From Heterocephalus glaber (taxonomy: Eukaryota > Chordata > Mammalia > Rodentia > Bathyergidae): a stretch of DNA of 64,000 bases. Below the pieces are notes generated by a model, which worked only from the letters and a program-made list of their open reading frames with translations, searched no databases and had not been told where the DNA came from. Shown piece by piece: positions 26,208 to 37,755 of this stretch (position 1 is its first letter; each line of letters starts with the position of its first letter). The stretch lies in assembly GCF_000247695.1 (NCBI RefSeq), contig NW_004624734.1, positions 18,018,541 through 18,082,540 of the forward strand. Reading direction: 5' to 3'. The position numbers and the translations under genes were made by a program.

Positions 26208-29200
26208 GTATTTTTAATCAGCTGAATTAATTATTTGTTCCATGTCACAGATTTTGATGACTTGCTTATTGTACACAATTGACTATGACATAATCTTGAC
26301 ATGATGAATTTGTGTCACAGATACACATACGTATCCTGTGATTGTATACCTCTTGTATTTAGATATTTAGTTATTCATATAAAATTCTATTGTCTTTCTA
26401 TTTTAACAAATAATTATTGAATTATATTTGAAAATATAAGAAAATATAATATTTTCCAATTAGTCTTTCTGATTTTTAATTTGTTTTCAATTAAATGGAG
26501 ACAGTAGAGAAGTCAGTTTGGGGTGTAGTTTCTTCTTGAAGCAACTTATCTTTTAAAGTAAATTGGATCTCAGCTGCCTTGGTGCTTGCCTGGGAGTTGA
26601 CAGGAAAAGCTGCCTTATTAAACCAAAGTACTGGGTTCTCGATCTATGCTATTAACATTCATATATTAATTTTCTTAAAGGTCTAGCATCATATGTTACA
26701 CAACATTTCTGATGCCCCAGGGAAAGATGTGGGGGATTCTTTAATCTCATAATAGATTGGATACTTTATAAAGCATTGAGTTTTATTTCATTTTAATTAA
26801 AACTATATTTCATTCTTTGGATTATGAGAAAAGACAAGCTAAATTCACTCATACCACATTTCATTTAAGTTTACAGTATATTATATTCTTTTGTACACAT
26901 AGTGAAAGAATCCTGTTGACCCTTATGTTATAAGCCACATGTAAAATATACATGTGTCCTTTAATCTTAAACAGATTTATTCTCTACTGCTTTCTTTTAG
27001 CCTGTATCACAAGAGTTTTTTAAATGAAGCATTTATTTGTAAAAGTAGGTGTGTGTGTCTTACTTGAAACAGCTAATTACAATTCTGTTTGGGGTTTTTA
27101 GGACAGTTATTTTAAAAGAGTAACTTTTTAGGTTAAAATTCAAACATTTCCAATTAAAGCACTTTATATTTGATTAGACTTGCTTGAATTAAACATATCC
27201 AATCTATCTGAAACTCCTCTTATTTCAGGAGCAGCATGGCAGTTAACTTCTGCAATTGGTGGCTTTCCAAGAACGAATTAAAATGTGTAAAATGATTTGA
27301 GATTCTTGGTGAAAGGATGCTTTCGAGTGCTAATCCCCCATGAATTCTGCCTCCAGGATCCTGTTTAAATGAGCAGGAAACTTCTGGAATTGAACAAGCA
27401 ATGTGGGTGGCCAGACTCTGGTTAACAGGAAGAGAGGGAAGATTTCAATTAAAGATGTGAGCTAAGTCACATAAATACTATTATTTGTAGGTATGCATGC
27501 ATGTGTGAGTACAGGCCTGTGGGAGTGAGCCAGGAGGGCAAGATACAGTGAAAAATAAATTCTCGCATGTGCAGCATAAATGTCCTAGGGATACAATGGA
27601 TTTCTTTCAGGAAATTATTTTGTATCTCTTTCATACTTTAGTGGTTTAAAATACCATTGAATTTGATTATGATCAGAATTCTGGAGAGTTGCTGATGAAT
27701 TAAAGTGCAGCATTAATTTTGGTTTACTGCTGATATTTTAGAGTGTAATTGTTTTTCCATTTCTATTTCCATGATGAATGTAACATACATTATTTCTTGT
27801 GTATTACAGTGGGAAAAATTCCCACATTTTATGGCTATACAGTTCTGATAGAGTTGCCTTTAAGAGCAGAATTAGAAATCCGGTCTCTAATGATTACTAA
27901 AGAAATCAGCTATGATTTTTTTCTAGATTTGTCCATTATTCATTTACAATAGTGTCACAAATATTTCTACATTGGGAGTACACCGGCTGAAGTAGTTTTG
28001 ACATCAGTCTAGACCTGGACACTACTGACCATAAAGTGTCGAAAGAAAGAAATATTTAAGGTGTACTTCAGGAAAGGCCTCAAGAATCCACTCAAGGATG
28101 GTGTACTTTTGAGGACAGATAAGGGGAAAAGAAATCAGCTTGCGAGGTCAATGATATTTTAAAATCAAATCTTGAAAGCTCCCCTCCAGAGCATATATTA
28201 TAATAGCACATACCTCCCCTCAAAAGAACGCACACGAGTTTTGAAGAAGGGTGTTGACCATTTACAAATGCACAAAAGAACCCTAAGATTTCCCTTCTAG
28301 CTATCCAGTCAACAAGCAGCATTTCCACTCTCCCTTCCTATAAATCACTGCACTTTCCTCCATGCTACTAACAAGTGGAAAGCAGATCTGAGCTTATACA
28401 CCCTCGTCTTTCCTGTTAACTCCACAATACAGTCTTTTCTTTTTGCAAAAACCCAGAGTCCTAGTGTTGGCTCCCATGCAGCCCAAGAACCAAGCCCTTG
28501 TACAATACCAATTTTTTTTAAAAACCATCACATAAACACACACTCATATTCCTATAATTGAATTGATACTGTTGATGACTTAATTAAAAAATAAAAGGCA
28601 AGATGTATTTCTTCCATTTCTAAAAATCAATTATTTCAATATTTTCATGTCATATTTAAAACTATGGGAACTATGATCATTTAAGGCTAGCTTCATATCA
28701 AATATCAAATACACTTATGAAATGGAGCAAGGTGGCAGAGGGCTGGGGGTGGATGGGAAACACTTTCTAAGAATATTAAAAATGAAGAGATAGGTGACAT
28801 TATCATTTGCTGTTTAATACAACTATTGCTTACATGGGGGATTTGTTTCTTTAAAGTGCTTTGAGATTCAGCATCCTGGTGTATTTTTAAAGCCATATAA
28901 AAGAATTGGAATTAGGCACTTAATCCTTCAATTTATCAATGTCAAGGAAAATGAAAATGGATTAAGCAGCCAAAGATGCCTGAAGGTTTAACTGATGTAT
29001 TCATCTTTTAGAGCATACCTCATTCTTTGGGCTTTTCTATTTTTTTCATCATTCCTCATGAATAATGAAGCTGCATTGTGCTGCTGCTTTAGTGGCAGGG
29101 CTGAATCCCAGTCACGACATTGGAGAATTGCCTGATCCTATAGCCAACATCCCTCTGATATAATTAATGAAGATCCCACTCAACCAAACCCTCCAGAAGT

Positions 29201-30362
29201 CTGTTTGTAAATGAGGACAACTTATCTCTTTCTGAATTGTCACTTCCTCTTCATATGTGCTTAGCATACTGTGCTTGTTTTCTTCTTTGTAATAACAAGC
29301 ACGAATTGGGATTTTCAGTCTCACCATTATACCCAGGATTTCTTTTGAAAGAACTTTAACTTATAAGTCTCTGTTCCGTGTCCTGCGAAAGATTGTTCTG
29401 CAAGTGCATTCACATGGTCATGCTTTTGTAACATTTGTCGGAGAACTTCATCAAGACTGATCAAGACCTCACCCTGTACTACTGTTTTCTCTTGAGTCAC
29501 AATTTCCCTTATGTCAGGTGCCATTGGAGAGGTCACAGCAATTTAGAAATTGGCAAAGGGAAGAGGGAGTTGAATGTGGATTTAGCCTGCCTGTTTGAGG
29601 ATGTACTTGGTTCTCGTTAATGTCCATGTATAGTTACTGCTGGCCGTATGTCTAATGACATACGCTTGTCATGATGCAAAGGAATGTGTCCAGAATGTCT
29701 GGCTCTGCAACCATGCACTTAATGAGACAGATAAATATTTTAAATACATGGAATGAGATGTTAGTCTGTGGAACATTTTTCAGAGATCTGATATATATAA
29801 AGTTAATGAAGATTAAGGATTTACAATGATCTCCAATCAAAATAGAAATTTTCTCTTTTTGCCCGACATAGATTAAAGTATATTTTACTTTTCTTAATTA
29901 ATGAGAATGAAATATTTCTAGAATTGTAATGTACTTTCTCCTGTGGATAGATGTGTTGGAACATTTCACTAAATCCAGAAAGAAATGAAGGTTCATTATT
30001 TGGACCTGCATGAGGTGTACCTTCTTTTATCATGTTAGATTTATTGTAAAAATAAAATTTCTTCAGATATACTGAGTGAAATATGAAGGATAAGTCATAG
30101 TTACAGGAGTAGTGAACTCAATTAACAAATTTATCTTGATATTGAGAGGAAATTAGAGCCAAGCATTTTTACATTGTATCAAAAGAAATAATTTATTATG
30201 AAAGAAGGATGTGTCAATAAAAGGAATAAATTCTCTTTTCAGTGTTAATCATTAGCTTAATAAGAGGAAATTACTGCATGGACACTAAGTAAAAAAAATT
30301 CATTGGTTTTCCAATTATTTTGAAAAATCTTGCTGTTAACAAAAACATAAAACTCAAAATAC
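26208..30362. other. Long unique AT-rich stretch; one odd open frame
   Basis: About 4.1 kb without a recognised repeat. Minus-strand 29327-29536 (69 codons) has unusually protein-like composition, with a possible amphipathic helix EVLISLDEVLRQMLQKHDH. It lacks a clear splice context, so it is not called as a gene. The block 27180-27460 is rich in TAAT/ATTA and could be conserved regulatory DNA, but this cannot be judged without alignment. Confidence 0.4.
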
Positions 30363-30371
30363 GTGAATATG

Positions 30372-31687
30372 GGGCTGCTGGGCTGCTCTCAGCATGGCGG
30401 TGTTTTCTGGTGCTGCCGCGCCAATTCTGTCTTTGAACCCCCAGGAAGATGCCGAGTTTCAAAAGGAGGTGGAGCGGGTTGGGCGTCGCGTGACCCAGCA
30501 AAAAAAGCAAGAGCGAAAAAAGAAAGAAGAACTTGCGCCTGGAGAAAATTTTGTGGGTCAACTACCTCCAGTACTTTTTGAATCCCAAATCAAAGAATAT
30601 TTCTCCCAATCTGGCAATATTACAAGATTCAGACTGTCCAGAAGTAAAAGGACTGGAAATAGCAGAGGCTATGCCTTTGCAGAGTTTGCATCTGAGGATG
30701 TTGCCAAGACAGTGGCTGAAATGATGCACAACTACCTTTTTGGTGAAAGACTCCTGGTCTGTCGTTTTATGCCACCCGAAAAGGTACATAAAGATCTTTT
30801 TAAAAGCTGGCAAGTTCCATTTCATCATCCAGTATACCCAGCAGTGAAACGGTATAAGCATAAGTGGACACTTCTACAAAAGTTGCAAAGTTGCACATGG
30901 AAGATCTATTCACAAAGAAAGAAAAATTACTAAGGAAGAAATTAATTGCAAAAGGAATTGATTGTAATTTTCCTTTAATGGTTTGACCTACCAAGAAGAA
31001 AAAGGTTTCAGACAAAAAAGAGATTTCTGCAAAAAAGAATAAGGCTTCAGGCATACCTAAGAAGAAGAAGAAAAGGGTTTCAAAAGGCTCTCTTGTCCCT
31101 CCCGATAAGACTGTGGATAGCCAGAGCGCCACACCAGTTTGTACACCAACACTTTTGGAGACACGAAAATCTGAAGTGGCTGAAATGAATGATGATAAAG
31201 ACGATGAAATAGTCTTCAAACAGCCGGCATCCAGGGTAAAGGAAACACCAGCGACTCCAACACCCACTCATTCAGGGAAGAAAAGACGACAAAGACCAAG
31301 GAAAAGCAAACAGTGCTTCTGAATGTACTGTGTGCAGCATATCTTACAAGAAATTGTGATCTGTTGTAAGGGCTGACTCCTGTATTATACTAGATACAAC
31401 CAAATCAACTATTAAGACTTGCAGAGGGAAAACATACTGATTATTCCAGGTCTGTAAGGAAAGCAGTGAGTAATTTTGGCTTATCTGTCCTTGATGAGAT
31501 CTGAGGAACTTGGCAGCCTGCAGTGCAGGCTCACAGGGCCTTTGTCCTGGTCTCCTATTTTTGTGTTTAGCTCCCCTTGATTTACCTTGCCTATATGTCA
31601 CTGTTGACTGCAGGTTGAAGTACTGAAGGGTTGTGGCCTTTTGCCACCAACAAATAAATTTCACCAGTCTTGCTTGAAAAAAAAAAT
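30372..31687 (+). pseudogene. NIFK: Processed pseudogene of NIFK (MKI67 FHA-domain-interacting nucleolar phosphoprotein)
   Basis: NIFK is a nucleolar RNA-binding protein that binds the FHA domain of Ki-67 and takes part in rRNA processing. The copy has no introns. Its frame opens at 30394 ([26 protein letters not shown]) and covers the RRM. The RNP1 motif RGYAFAEF is at residues 91-98, and [20 protein letters not shown] follows. RNP2 is degenerate. Near 30885-30893 a frameshift moves the reading frame by two, and the first frame stops at 30931. In the new frame [17 protein letters not shown] continues the protein, then a TGA at 30984 breaks it. Afterwards it stays open to 31322, including DEIVFKQP and the [11 protein letters not shown] tail. 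The 3' UTR ends with AATAAA (31653-31658) and an A run. The direct repeat gtgaatatg (30363-30371, 31688-31696) marks the insertion site. It is a dead retrocopy. Confidence 0.95.
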
Positions 31688-31696
31688 GTGAATATG

Positions 31697-32354
31697 ATGA
31701 GATCCATTACAGAAAATGGTAATGTAAATCAGAAAAATCAAAGAAAATTTAAATTTTGTCAATGTATACATTTTAAGTGCTCTGAAGTCAATCAAAACCC
31801 CAAACTGACCATACTGCTGAAACCTAGGTGACATTATCTAGAACGAAGCATGAAGCTGAAGGAATTGTGTTCACATGACTGGTAGCAAAAAAATATTTTC
31901 AATCATGCCATATAAAAACTGAATTATCTCTGTATTCTTAATATAGATACAACACTAAACTCTAGCAAATAAGACCATGACATAACTACGAAACAAAAGG
32001 TATATATAAAAAGAAATACTTTAAATTATATTTAAAAATTAGAAAAATCAGAGAGTTGTTTGGATTTCTTATTTTGTGGTGTTTGTTAGCTTTTTAAATT
32101 TTTTAAATGGTGACATACTTCTCATTCTGTAAATGGATATGCATGTATATATAAACAGTTTCCTATTTGATTTTCTATTCATAAAATGAAATTCCTAAGT
32201 TATTTAAACTTCAAGTTTCTCTAAATTTGAAATTGTCCCTGCCATGAAATTACATACATTTCTTTGAGGATATAAGCAATACAAACTTGGTGTGTTTAAC
32301 TTAAGGGAAAAAAAGACAAATGATTTTTGAAAATCAAAGGAAAAGCTGAATGAC
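31697..32354. other. Unique AT-rich stretch, nothing supported
   Basis: No gene or repeat recognised between the NIFK retrocopy and the next LTR. Confidence 0.5.
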
Positions 32355-32537
32355 TGTTGTGTTACTTGTCACATTGCTGAGACAAAATATCAGACACCCA
32401 AAGTTAAAGGCGTAAGGGATCATTTACCTTATAGTTTGGAGAAGTTTCAGTCCATCATAGGCTGGCTCCAAGGCAGGGTGGCACATGGCAGAGGGGAAAG
32501 AATTCATGGAGGATGAAGACAGTAAAAGCAACAAGGG

Positions 32538-32627
32538 GGGCCAGGGATTTAGCTCAGTGGTTCCACTGCCTGCCTCGCAAGTGCAAGGACTTGAGTTCGA
32601 TCCCTGGTACCACAAAGAAAAAAAAAA
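32538..32627 (+). mobile_element. ID-type SINE, first unit of a two-unit insertion
   Basis: 'gggccagggatttagctcag' through 'gagttcgatccctggtacc' to an A-rich tail. The direct repeat gcaacaaggg precedes it (32528-32537) but does not follow its own A tail. The matching copy lies after the second unit (32731-32740), so both units went in together. Confidence 0.93.
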
Positions 32628-32642
32628 TGTTACAGTTGATTT

Positions 32643-32730
32643 GGGCTGGGGATTTAGCTCAGCGGTTCTGTCGCCTGCCTTGCAAGGGCAAGGACCTGAG
32701 TTCTATCCCTGATACCAAAAAAAAAAAAAA
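32643..32730 (+). mobile_element. ID-type SINE, second unit of a two-unit insertion
   Basis: 'gggctggggatttagctcag' through 'tgagttctatccctgatacc' to a 14-A tail, followed by the outer direct repeat gcaacaaggg. Fifteen bases (32628-32642, tgttacagttgattt) separate it from the tail of unit 1. It has no target-site duplication of its own. Confidence 0.93.
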
Positions 32731-32937
32731 GCAACAAGGGAAGTTAACGGTGTCTTTCTGCCCCTTTTATTTTATCCAGACTACTTAGGGCAGGCAGCAC
32801 TCACACCTTTAATCCTAGTGCCTTTGAGCCTAGAATTGCATCATGAATTAATCACACACTCTAGATTCATCCACCTCTGAAAAAGCCCCATCTACAACTG
32901 CATGACGTTTTGGGGGGACATCTAAACACAGGCCATG

Positions 32938-33431
32938 AAATCTATGATTAACAAAGTGGAAGTAAGGGTTGGGGAAAAGTCAGGACCTCAAAGAGTCATC
33001 TCAGAAACATTCTGCAGATGATCACCATCACCTGGGAAGTCCTCCTGTTTTTATAACTGCATTGTTACTTCAAATTAAAACATGCAGGAGGTACAGGCTA
33101 AGGGAAACACGATTATGTTAGTGGAATCACTTGAGTGACAGGTACTAGAATACATTGACAGTCAAACACCAGGACAATGTGTGAAGCAAACAGAAATAAG
33201 GGCTCCCCACAAACAGATACTGTAATTAATGTTGGTCATACATAGAGAATGGAGTGGAGAGAGGAGAAGACAGAAAGAACGTATTCTTTAGTGTAAGAGA
33301 TACCAACATAATTACATAATTTGGAAATGGCTTTAAGGATTTAATCAGAGACTATGTCCAGGGAAATTTGAAAGCAGAAAATAGGGATAAAAGCTCCATG
33401 AAGTTTTTGGACAGAAAAGTGTCTGAGTTGC
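32938..33431. other. Unique stretch, nothing supported
   Basis: No gene or named repeat. A faint MER5-like 'gatcaccatcacctggga' line near 33020 was too weak to call. Confidence 0.45.
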
Positions 33432-33521
33432 TTCTTTTTTTTTTTTTGGTACCAGGGATTGAACTTGGGTCCTTGCGCTTGCGCAGCAGGCTGCGAAACC
33501 ACTGAGCTAAATCCCCAGCCC
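33432..33521 (-). mobile_element. ID-type SINE (antisense), downstream unit of a second two-unit insertion
   Basis: The reverse complement runs from 'gggctggggatttagctcag' to 'cctggtacc' and a long A tail. The outer direct repeat ctgagttgc lies at 33423-33431 next to this tail. Its partner lies beyond the other unit at 33628-33636. Confidence 0.93.
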
Positions 33522-33536
33522 AAAATTTAGACACTA

Positions 33537-33627
33537 TTTTTGTTTGTTTGTTTTGGTACTGGGGATCGAACTCGGGACCTTGCGCTTGCAAGGCAGGCAC
33601 CGGAACCACTGAGCTAAATCACCGGCC
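33537..33627 (-). mobile_element. ID-type SINE (antisense), upstream unit of a second two-unit insertion
   Basis: The reverse complement reads 'agggccggtgatttagctca' to 'ccagtacc' plus an AAAC-type tail. Fifteen bases (33522-33536; minus strand tagtgtctaaatttt) separate this tail from the start of the other unit. The overlapping minus-strand frames 33341-33609 are SINE translations. Confidence 0.93.
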
Positions 33628-33734
33628 CTGAGTTGCATCTTGATTCTGGGTCTAACTGTTCTTTTCTTGAATTGAATAGACAGTGTTTAAATTTTAGGAT
33701 ATGACTTCTTAAGAAAAATAATTTGGAAATCAAA

Positions 33735-33895
33735 TGGTTCCAACTCATCCAATACACCATCATGTTTAGACACAAGAAAATTGAATCCTAGAGAAGTACA
33801 ATAATTGACAGAAGAAAACAAAGAGACCTGGTGACAACATTTTGCTGAAACCTAGGACCTCTGAGTATTAGTCCAGTATGCTTCTGATCATTTTA
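33735..33895 (-). mobile_element. Probable MIR SINE (antisense)
   Basis: 'agacacaagaaaattgaatcctagagaagtacaataattgaca' followed by 'gaaacctaggacctctgagtattagtccagtatgcttctgatcatttt' parallels antisense MIR ('aggaaactgaggcccagagaggttaagtaacttg ... gaacccaggtctgactccaaagcccgtgctctt'). Confidence 0.6.
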
Positions 33896-34739
33896 TACAA
33901 TAGATGAAAGGAAATCAATTCAGAGAACTTCCTAACATCAAGTGAATTACATAGGAATTTACAGATAGTCTTATGGAAAATGAGGAACATGATCTGGTAC
34001 TTTTTTTATTTCAGGAAACATGACTTAAGATATATATACAAAAATCTTTAAATCACAACATAGTAAATAAGTTTACACAGAGTACTATTAGGGAAGGATG
34101 AACATTTGATAATAGGAACCCATAGGCTAAAGTCCATAGAATTTTTAAGCTAATAGCATGTTCAACTATGACAGCAGTCCCATATGTCAAATATCATTCT
34201 ACAGACTTTAAATCTGCACTTAGTAGCAAATGCATAACCAGCTTAAACATAAATTCCTGCCTTTGATTTCTTAAGAACAGGTAGACAAGTACACTTTATA
34301 ACATATTAAGATTCATGATTTACAACATGCACAAGGATGTAACTTAAACTCAGGGTAAAGCATACTAGAAATTCCAGATCTGTAAATATGAGACTAATAC
34401 CAAGCTTGTGGGAAAAGATCAAGACAGAAAAAAAGTAGGAAGGACTAGGAAAAGACCCTGCTCTAAAATTCATTCCTACTGCATTTGATATGTTGTTCAG
34501 AAATCCGTTTATTTCTTCTCCTTCTCCTCTTTTTCTTCTTATGGTGCCTTGAAATCCAGCGAATTTTTCCTCACAGTCACTACAAGCAATATGCTTTCCA
34601 GTATTGTATCATAATTGAAACAACTTCCCCACCTAGTACATTAAAGGATTAATTGCCTATATTTCCTACAATTAGGTAAGATCCTAGTGAAATTTTAGGA
34701 GTAAATATATGGTTATTAAGATAGTGATAATACTATGTC
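33896..34739. other. Unique AT-rich stretch, nothing supported
   Basis: No gene or repeat recognised. Confidence 0.5.
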
Positions 34740-34930
34740 TTTTCAGTCAGACAGAACTAAGTTTGAATTTTCCTTCTATCATTTTACCACCTCAGCACCT
34801 TAAGTAAATAAACAGGAAAATGAAAGGTCAGAATCTTCCATTGTGATATAGGAGTAATAACAATAATAGCAATAATAACAACAACAACAACAATAATAGA
34901 ATCTGTACTGTTTGATGATTAAAATAAATA
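34740..34930 (+). mobile_element. Probable MIR SINE with expanded (AAT/AAC)n
   Basis: 'cagtcagacagaactaagtttgaattttccttctatcattttaccacctcagcaccttaag' follows the MIR line 'ccagactgcctgggttcgaatcccggctctgccacttac'. The 'ataataa' position of the MIR has grown into an AAT/AAC triplet run at about 34857-34900. Confidence 0.55.
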
Positions 34931-36161
34931 TTTAAAAGAAAAAGCTCACAGTATCACATTATCTACTATAATCAATAACATCACTAATAACAGCAATTTT
35001 TTGGACAAATTTCTGTCTTTTCAAAAGCAAGCATATTCTATCTACGCTATGTCTATATTTTTCCAATAATGATTCCTTTCATTTTTCTTCATGGTTATTT
35101 TCAAAGATTTTCTATAGTAATTTTTTATGTTTGAGCTTTTTTTTTTTTTGAGTTTTTCATATAAAGCAGAGTGAGGAGCCAGAAGAAATCAGACAATAGT
35201 ACTGTGAAAATAAAGGTGAAGAAAGTGTATATTAGTTATTAGTACTATATATTTCCCCATTGCATTTGAATCTATTACTCTTACTTTTACTTCATCTGGA
35301 ATATCTTTTTCTTTCCCTCAGGTACTGTCTAGCAGGGAGTTAGGAAGTTCAAGTCTGCCAGTTTTAATCTGAGTGAAATACCTGACAACGTTATCAGATG
35401 AGAATGAGCTGAGCGAGGCAAAGGTGAATTCAGGGGCTTGGGTGAATTGTGCATATTTTAGAATAGCTCCTCTGGGAAATTGTATAGTAATTCAACCACG
35501 GGTGAATAAAGGGTTACATAGAATTTCTGAGTGGAAAAAGAAGATATTTTCAATGGATCCATTTAGACTAGTTAGAGGACTTTCTCTAACCTAGCTTAGC
35601 AATTTTTGGTTAAAAATAAAAACACCACTGGTGCCCACAGAGATCCTAATAGGTAGAGATTTCTGCTTCACTACTGCATATATCATTGAGAATGGAAATC
35701 TGAACTCTTTCAATTTTTTCACATTATTTAAAACTTCTACGCACAATAATGTCTATTTTGTTTTATTAATTCCTTTTATATTTATGTAAATAGTACCCTG
35801 TTCTTCAATCTATTTCAATTTAGTTTTTGATATTATTCTAATTTCCTATCTTCATAAAAATACATATGTATGTAAGATCTTTTGTTCTTCTCTTCTTTCT
35901 CTCTTTTTTCTCTTTTATTTTCATCCAGAATGCACCATGTCAAAAACTTGTTATAAAATTTTCTTCTTACTTTGAAAAACATATCATAAACATCTTTATA
36001 CACCATTAACTACAGGGCTAGCTTATTTCATTCTTTCCAGACAATCTGAATGCACTGTAACTAAGTTGAGTATAAGAGAGTATTTAGCTTGTTTACAATA
36101 TTTTTGGTTCTAAAGAACTGCAGTATGTATTTCTATAAACAAATCATTACATTTCAGAACA
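34931..36161. other. Unique AT-rich stretch, nothing supported
   Basis: A T-run lies at about 35138-35150. A 73-codon frame (35373-35594) shows no recognisable domain. Confidence 0.45.
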
Positions 36162-36475
36162 ATGTGTTGGTCAGATTTCCTGTCACTGCACGAAATACCA
36201 AACGCCCCAAATTTCAAAGAGGAGGAGCTCTGGCTCATGATTTCAGATGATTCAGCCCACTTCCTAAGAGCACATTTAGCTATAAATATTAGTGGACTAA
36301 TCCACTGATGAGTATGTCACACCCTACGATCTAATCATTTCTTCAGGAGTATCTCAATTCACTCAAGTTGACAATTAAGCCTAACTTCCGCAAATAGGCT
36401 GCCCTTGAATTTGGAACCAAATAGCTCACACTGAAGTTCCTCTGTTGTTAGAACCTTACAATAACACACGCACCA
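36162..36475 (-). mobile_element. ERVL-MaLR solo LTR (reverse orientation), internally deleted
   Basis: The + strand starts 'tgtgttggtcagatttcctgtcactgcacgaaatacc'. It jumps from 'ggctcatgatttcagatgattcagcccac' to 'cacatttagctataaatattagtggactaatccactgatgag', so the middle third of the LTR is missing. Confidence 0.78.
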
Positions 36476-37440
36476 CACACGTTTCAAAAATTAACAGACT
36501 AGTGTTGACACATAATTACTAAGCTCCTCATCTTCTGATTTCCTTAGTTTTTGCCAAATGTCCTTTTCCTCGTCTAAGACTTCATTCATGATGACACATT
36601 TCTTCTTGTTATTAGGTTTCCTGAGGTTTCTCTTACCCATAAAGATGTTTAGGACTCTTCTTGCTTTTGAAGTTGCGGACAATTTTTAAACACACTGATT
36701 AGATATTTTGTAGACTATACAAGGATTGTTATTTAGCTAATGACTTCAAATTTTAAGACTGAGATTTCAGGGAGAAAGATCACAGAGATAAAGTATCATT
36801 CTCATAACATCATAGTATATCAATATAGTACATCAGCAGTATGTAGTAGCCCATCAATTGACTAGAGCATCAACATATTTATTCACTGTTGATGGCACTT
36901 CAGTCACCGGGATAAGGTGGTATTGATTAACTTTCTCCACAGGAAGTTCTTCTATTTTCTGGTTCCCATTCTGAACTCTCACATGGAAGGCAGTAATTCA
37001 CATACTTTGGGATTAGGGAGTTCTGCAATAACTCCTCCAGGGAAGAATATCTACATAAAATTTTATATCATTTTGCACATAAGATTTATCTTTTCTCATT
37101 GTATTTATTTATTGAATAATTCATATCACTATGGACTCTTGAATGTTTATTTTATGCTGGGTATCATAATCCAATATTTAAAAATTAATTTATTAATTTA
37201 TGTTTTTAAAACTGTTCCACCTTTGCCCATTGGAAATATTGTCAGTAGTAGATGTGTCCTCCTGACATTTTCTGCTCTTCTCCCTCTCCACATCATTGTG
37301 ATGTTTTGACTAGATACTTCGTGTTTATGCTATAATATGCTCCACACTCATATATTTCTTGCTCCAGTCCTAAAATCAACCATTTCTGCACAAAGAACTG
37401 AAAGAGGGATGTGAGAAGCCAAGAGTGAGTGCTAGGTATG
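36476..37440. other. Unique AT-rich stretch, nothing supported
   Basis: A 130-codon frame at 36917-37309 runs through AT-rich DNA. Its product is rich in Ile/Leu/Phe/Tyr, as expected of chance translation of T-rich DNA, and I see no family motif. Confidence 0.4.
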
Positions 37441-37755
37441 TGCTATGATTTTATGTATGTTTCCATTCAATAACTGTTAGTTGGATTTAAACACCAACGT
37501 AATAGTACTAAAAGGCAGAGCCAGTAGGAGGTGATTAAATCATAATGGTAGAGCCTTTATCAGTGAGATTAATAACTTTATAAAAAAAGCGAGGAACTAT
37601 TCATCCCAGTTGCCCTTCCGTCTTTTCACCAGGCAAGGACACAGGTTTCTTCCCATCTGATGAAAGCAGGCAGAAGGTGCTATTCTGGAAGCTGACACTG
37701 TAGCCTCACCAGACACTACACCTGTTGCAACCTTGATCTATACGAAATAGTTCAA
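37441..37755 (+). mobile_element. ERVL-MaLR solo LTR (sense)
   Basis: It begins 'tgctatgattttatgtatg', continues 'aaaaggcagagccagtaggaggtgattaaatcataatgg', 'ctttataaaaaaagcgaggaac', and 'cctcaccagacactacacctgttgcaaccttgatct'. This is the sense order of an MST/MLT-like MaLR LTR, including its TATA-like box. It is the only clear sense MaLR copy in the window. Confidence 0.75.

Larger units (their letters stand above)
32355..32937 (-). mobile_element. ERVL-MaLR solo LTR (reverse orientation), split by a double ID insertion
   Basis: The + strand opens 'tgttgtgttacttgtcacattgctgagacaaaatatc', continues 'gtttcagtccatcataggctggctccaaggcagggtgg', and ends 'cacctctgaaaaagccccatctacaac...aacacaggccatgaaat'. 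ID units at 32538-32730 interrupt it. A short B1-like scrap (about 32788-32822, 'cactcacacctttaatccta') may also lie inside. The overlapping open frames 32485-32788 come from LTR plus SINE sequence. Confidence 0.8.

Noticed and set aside
30562..31271. Minus-strand frames of 99 and 155 codons
   Set aside because: They are shadows of the NIFK retrocopy. The sense strand is the one with protein similarity.
32788..32822. B1 start (cactcacacctttaatccta) inside the MaLR LTR
   Set aside because: The match is about 30 bases, too short and diverged to list as an element of its own, so it is only mentioned in the LTR entry.
32998..33060. Possible MER5-type hAT transposon
   Set aside because: Only one short line (atcaccatcacctggga) fits, with no terminal repeats or second matching block.
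32424..33609. Frames of 60-91 codons with the shared text DLAQWF...LSSIPGT
   Set aside because: They are the same SINE translated repeatedly. The shared peptide is not a gene family.
36917..37309. 130-codon frame on the + strand as a membrane protein gene
   Set aside because: Its hydrophobicity follows from T-rich DNA. There is no family motif, splice pattern or promoter context.
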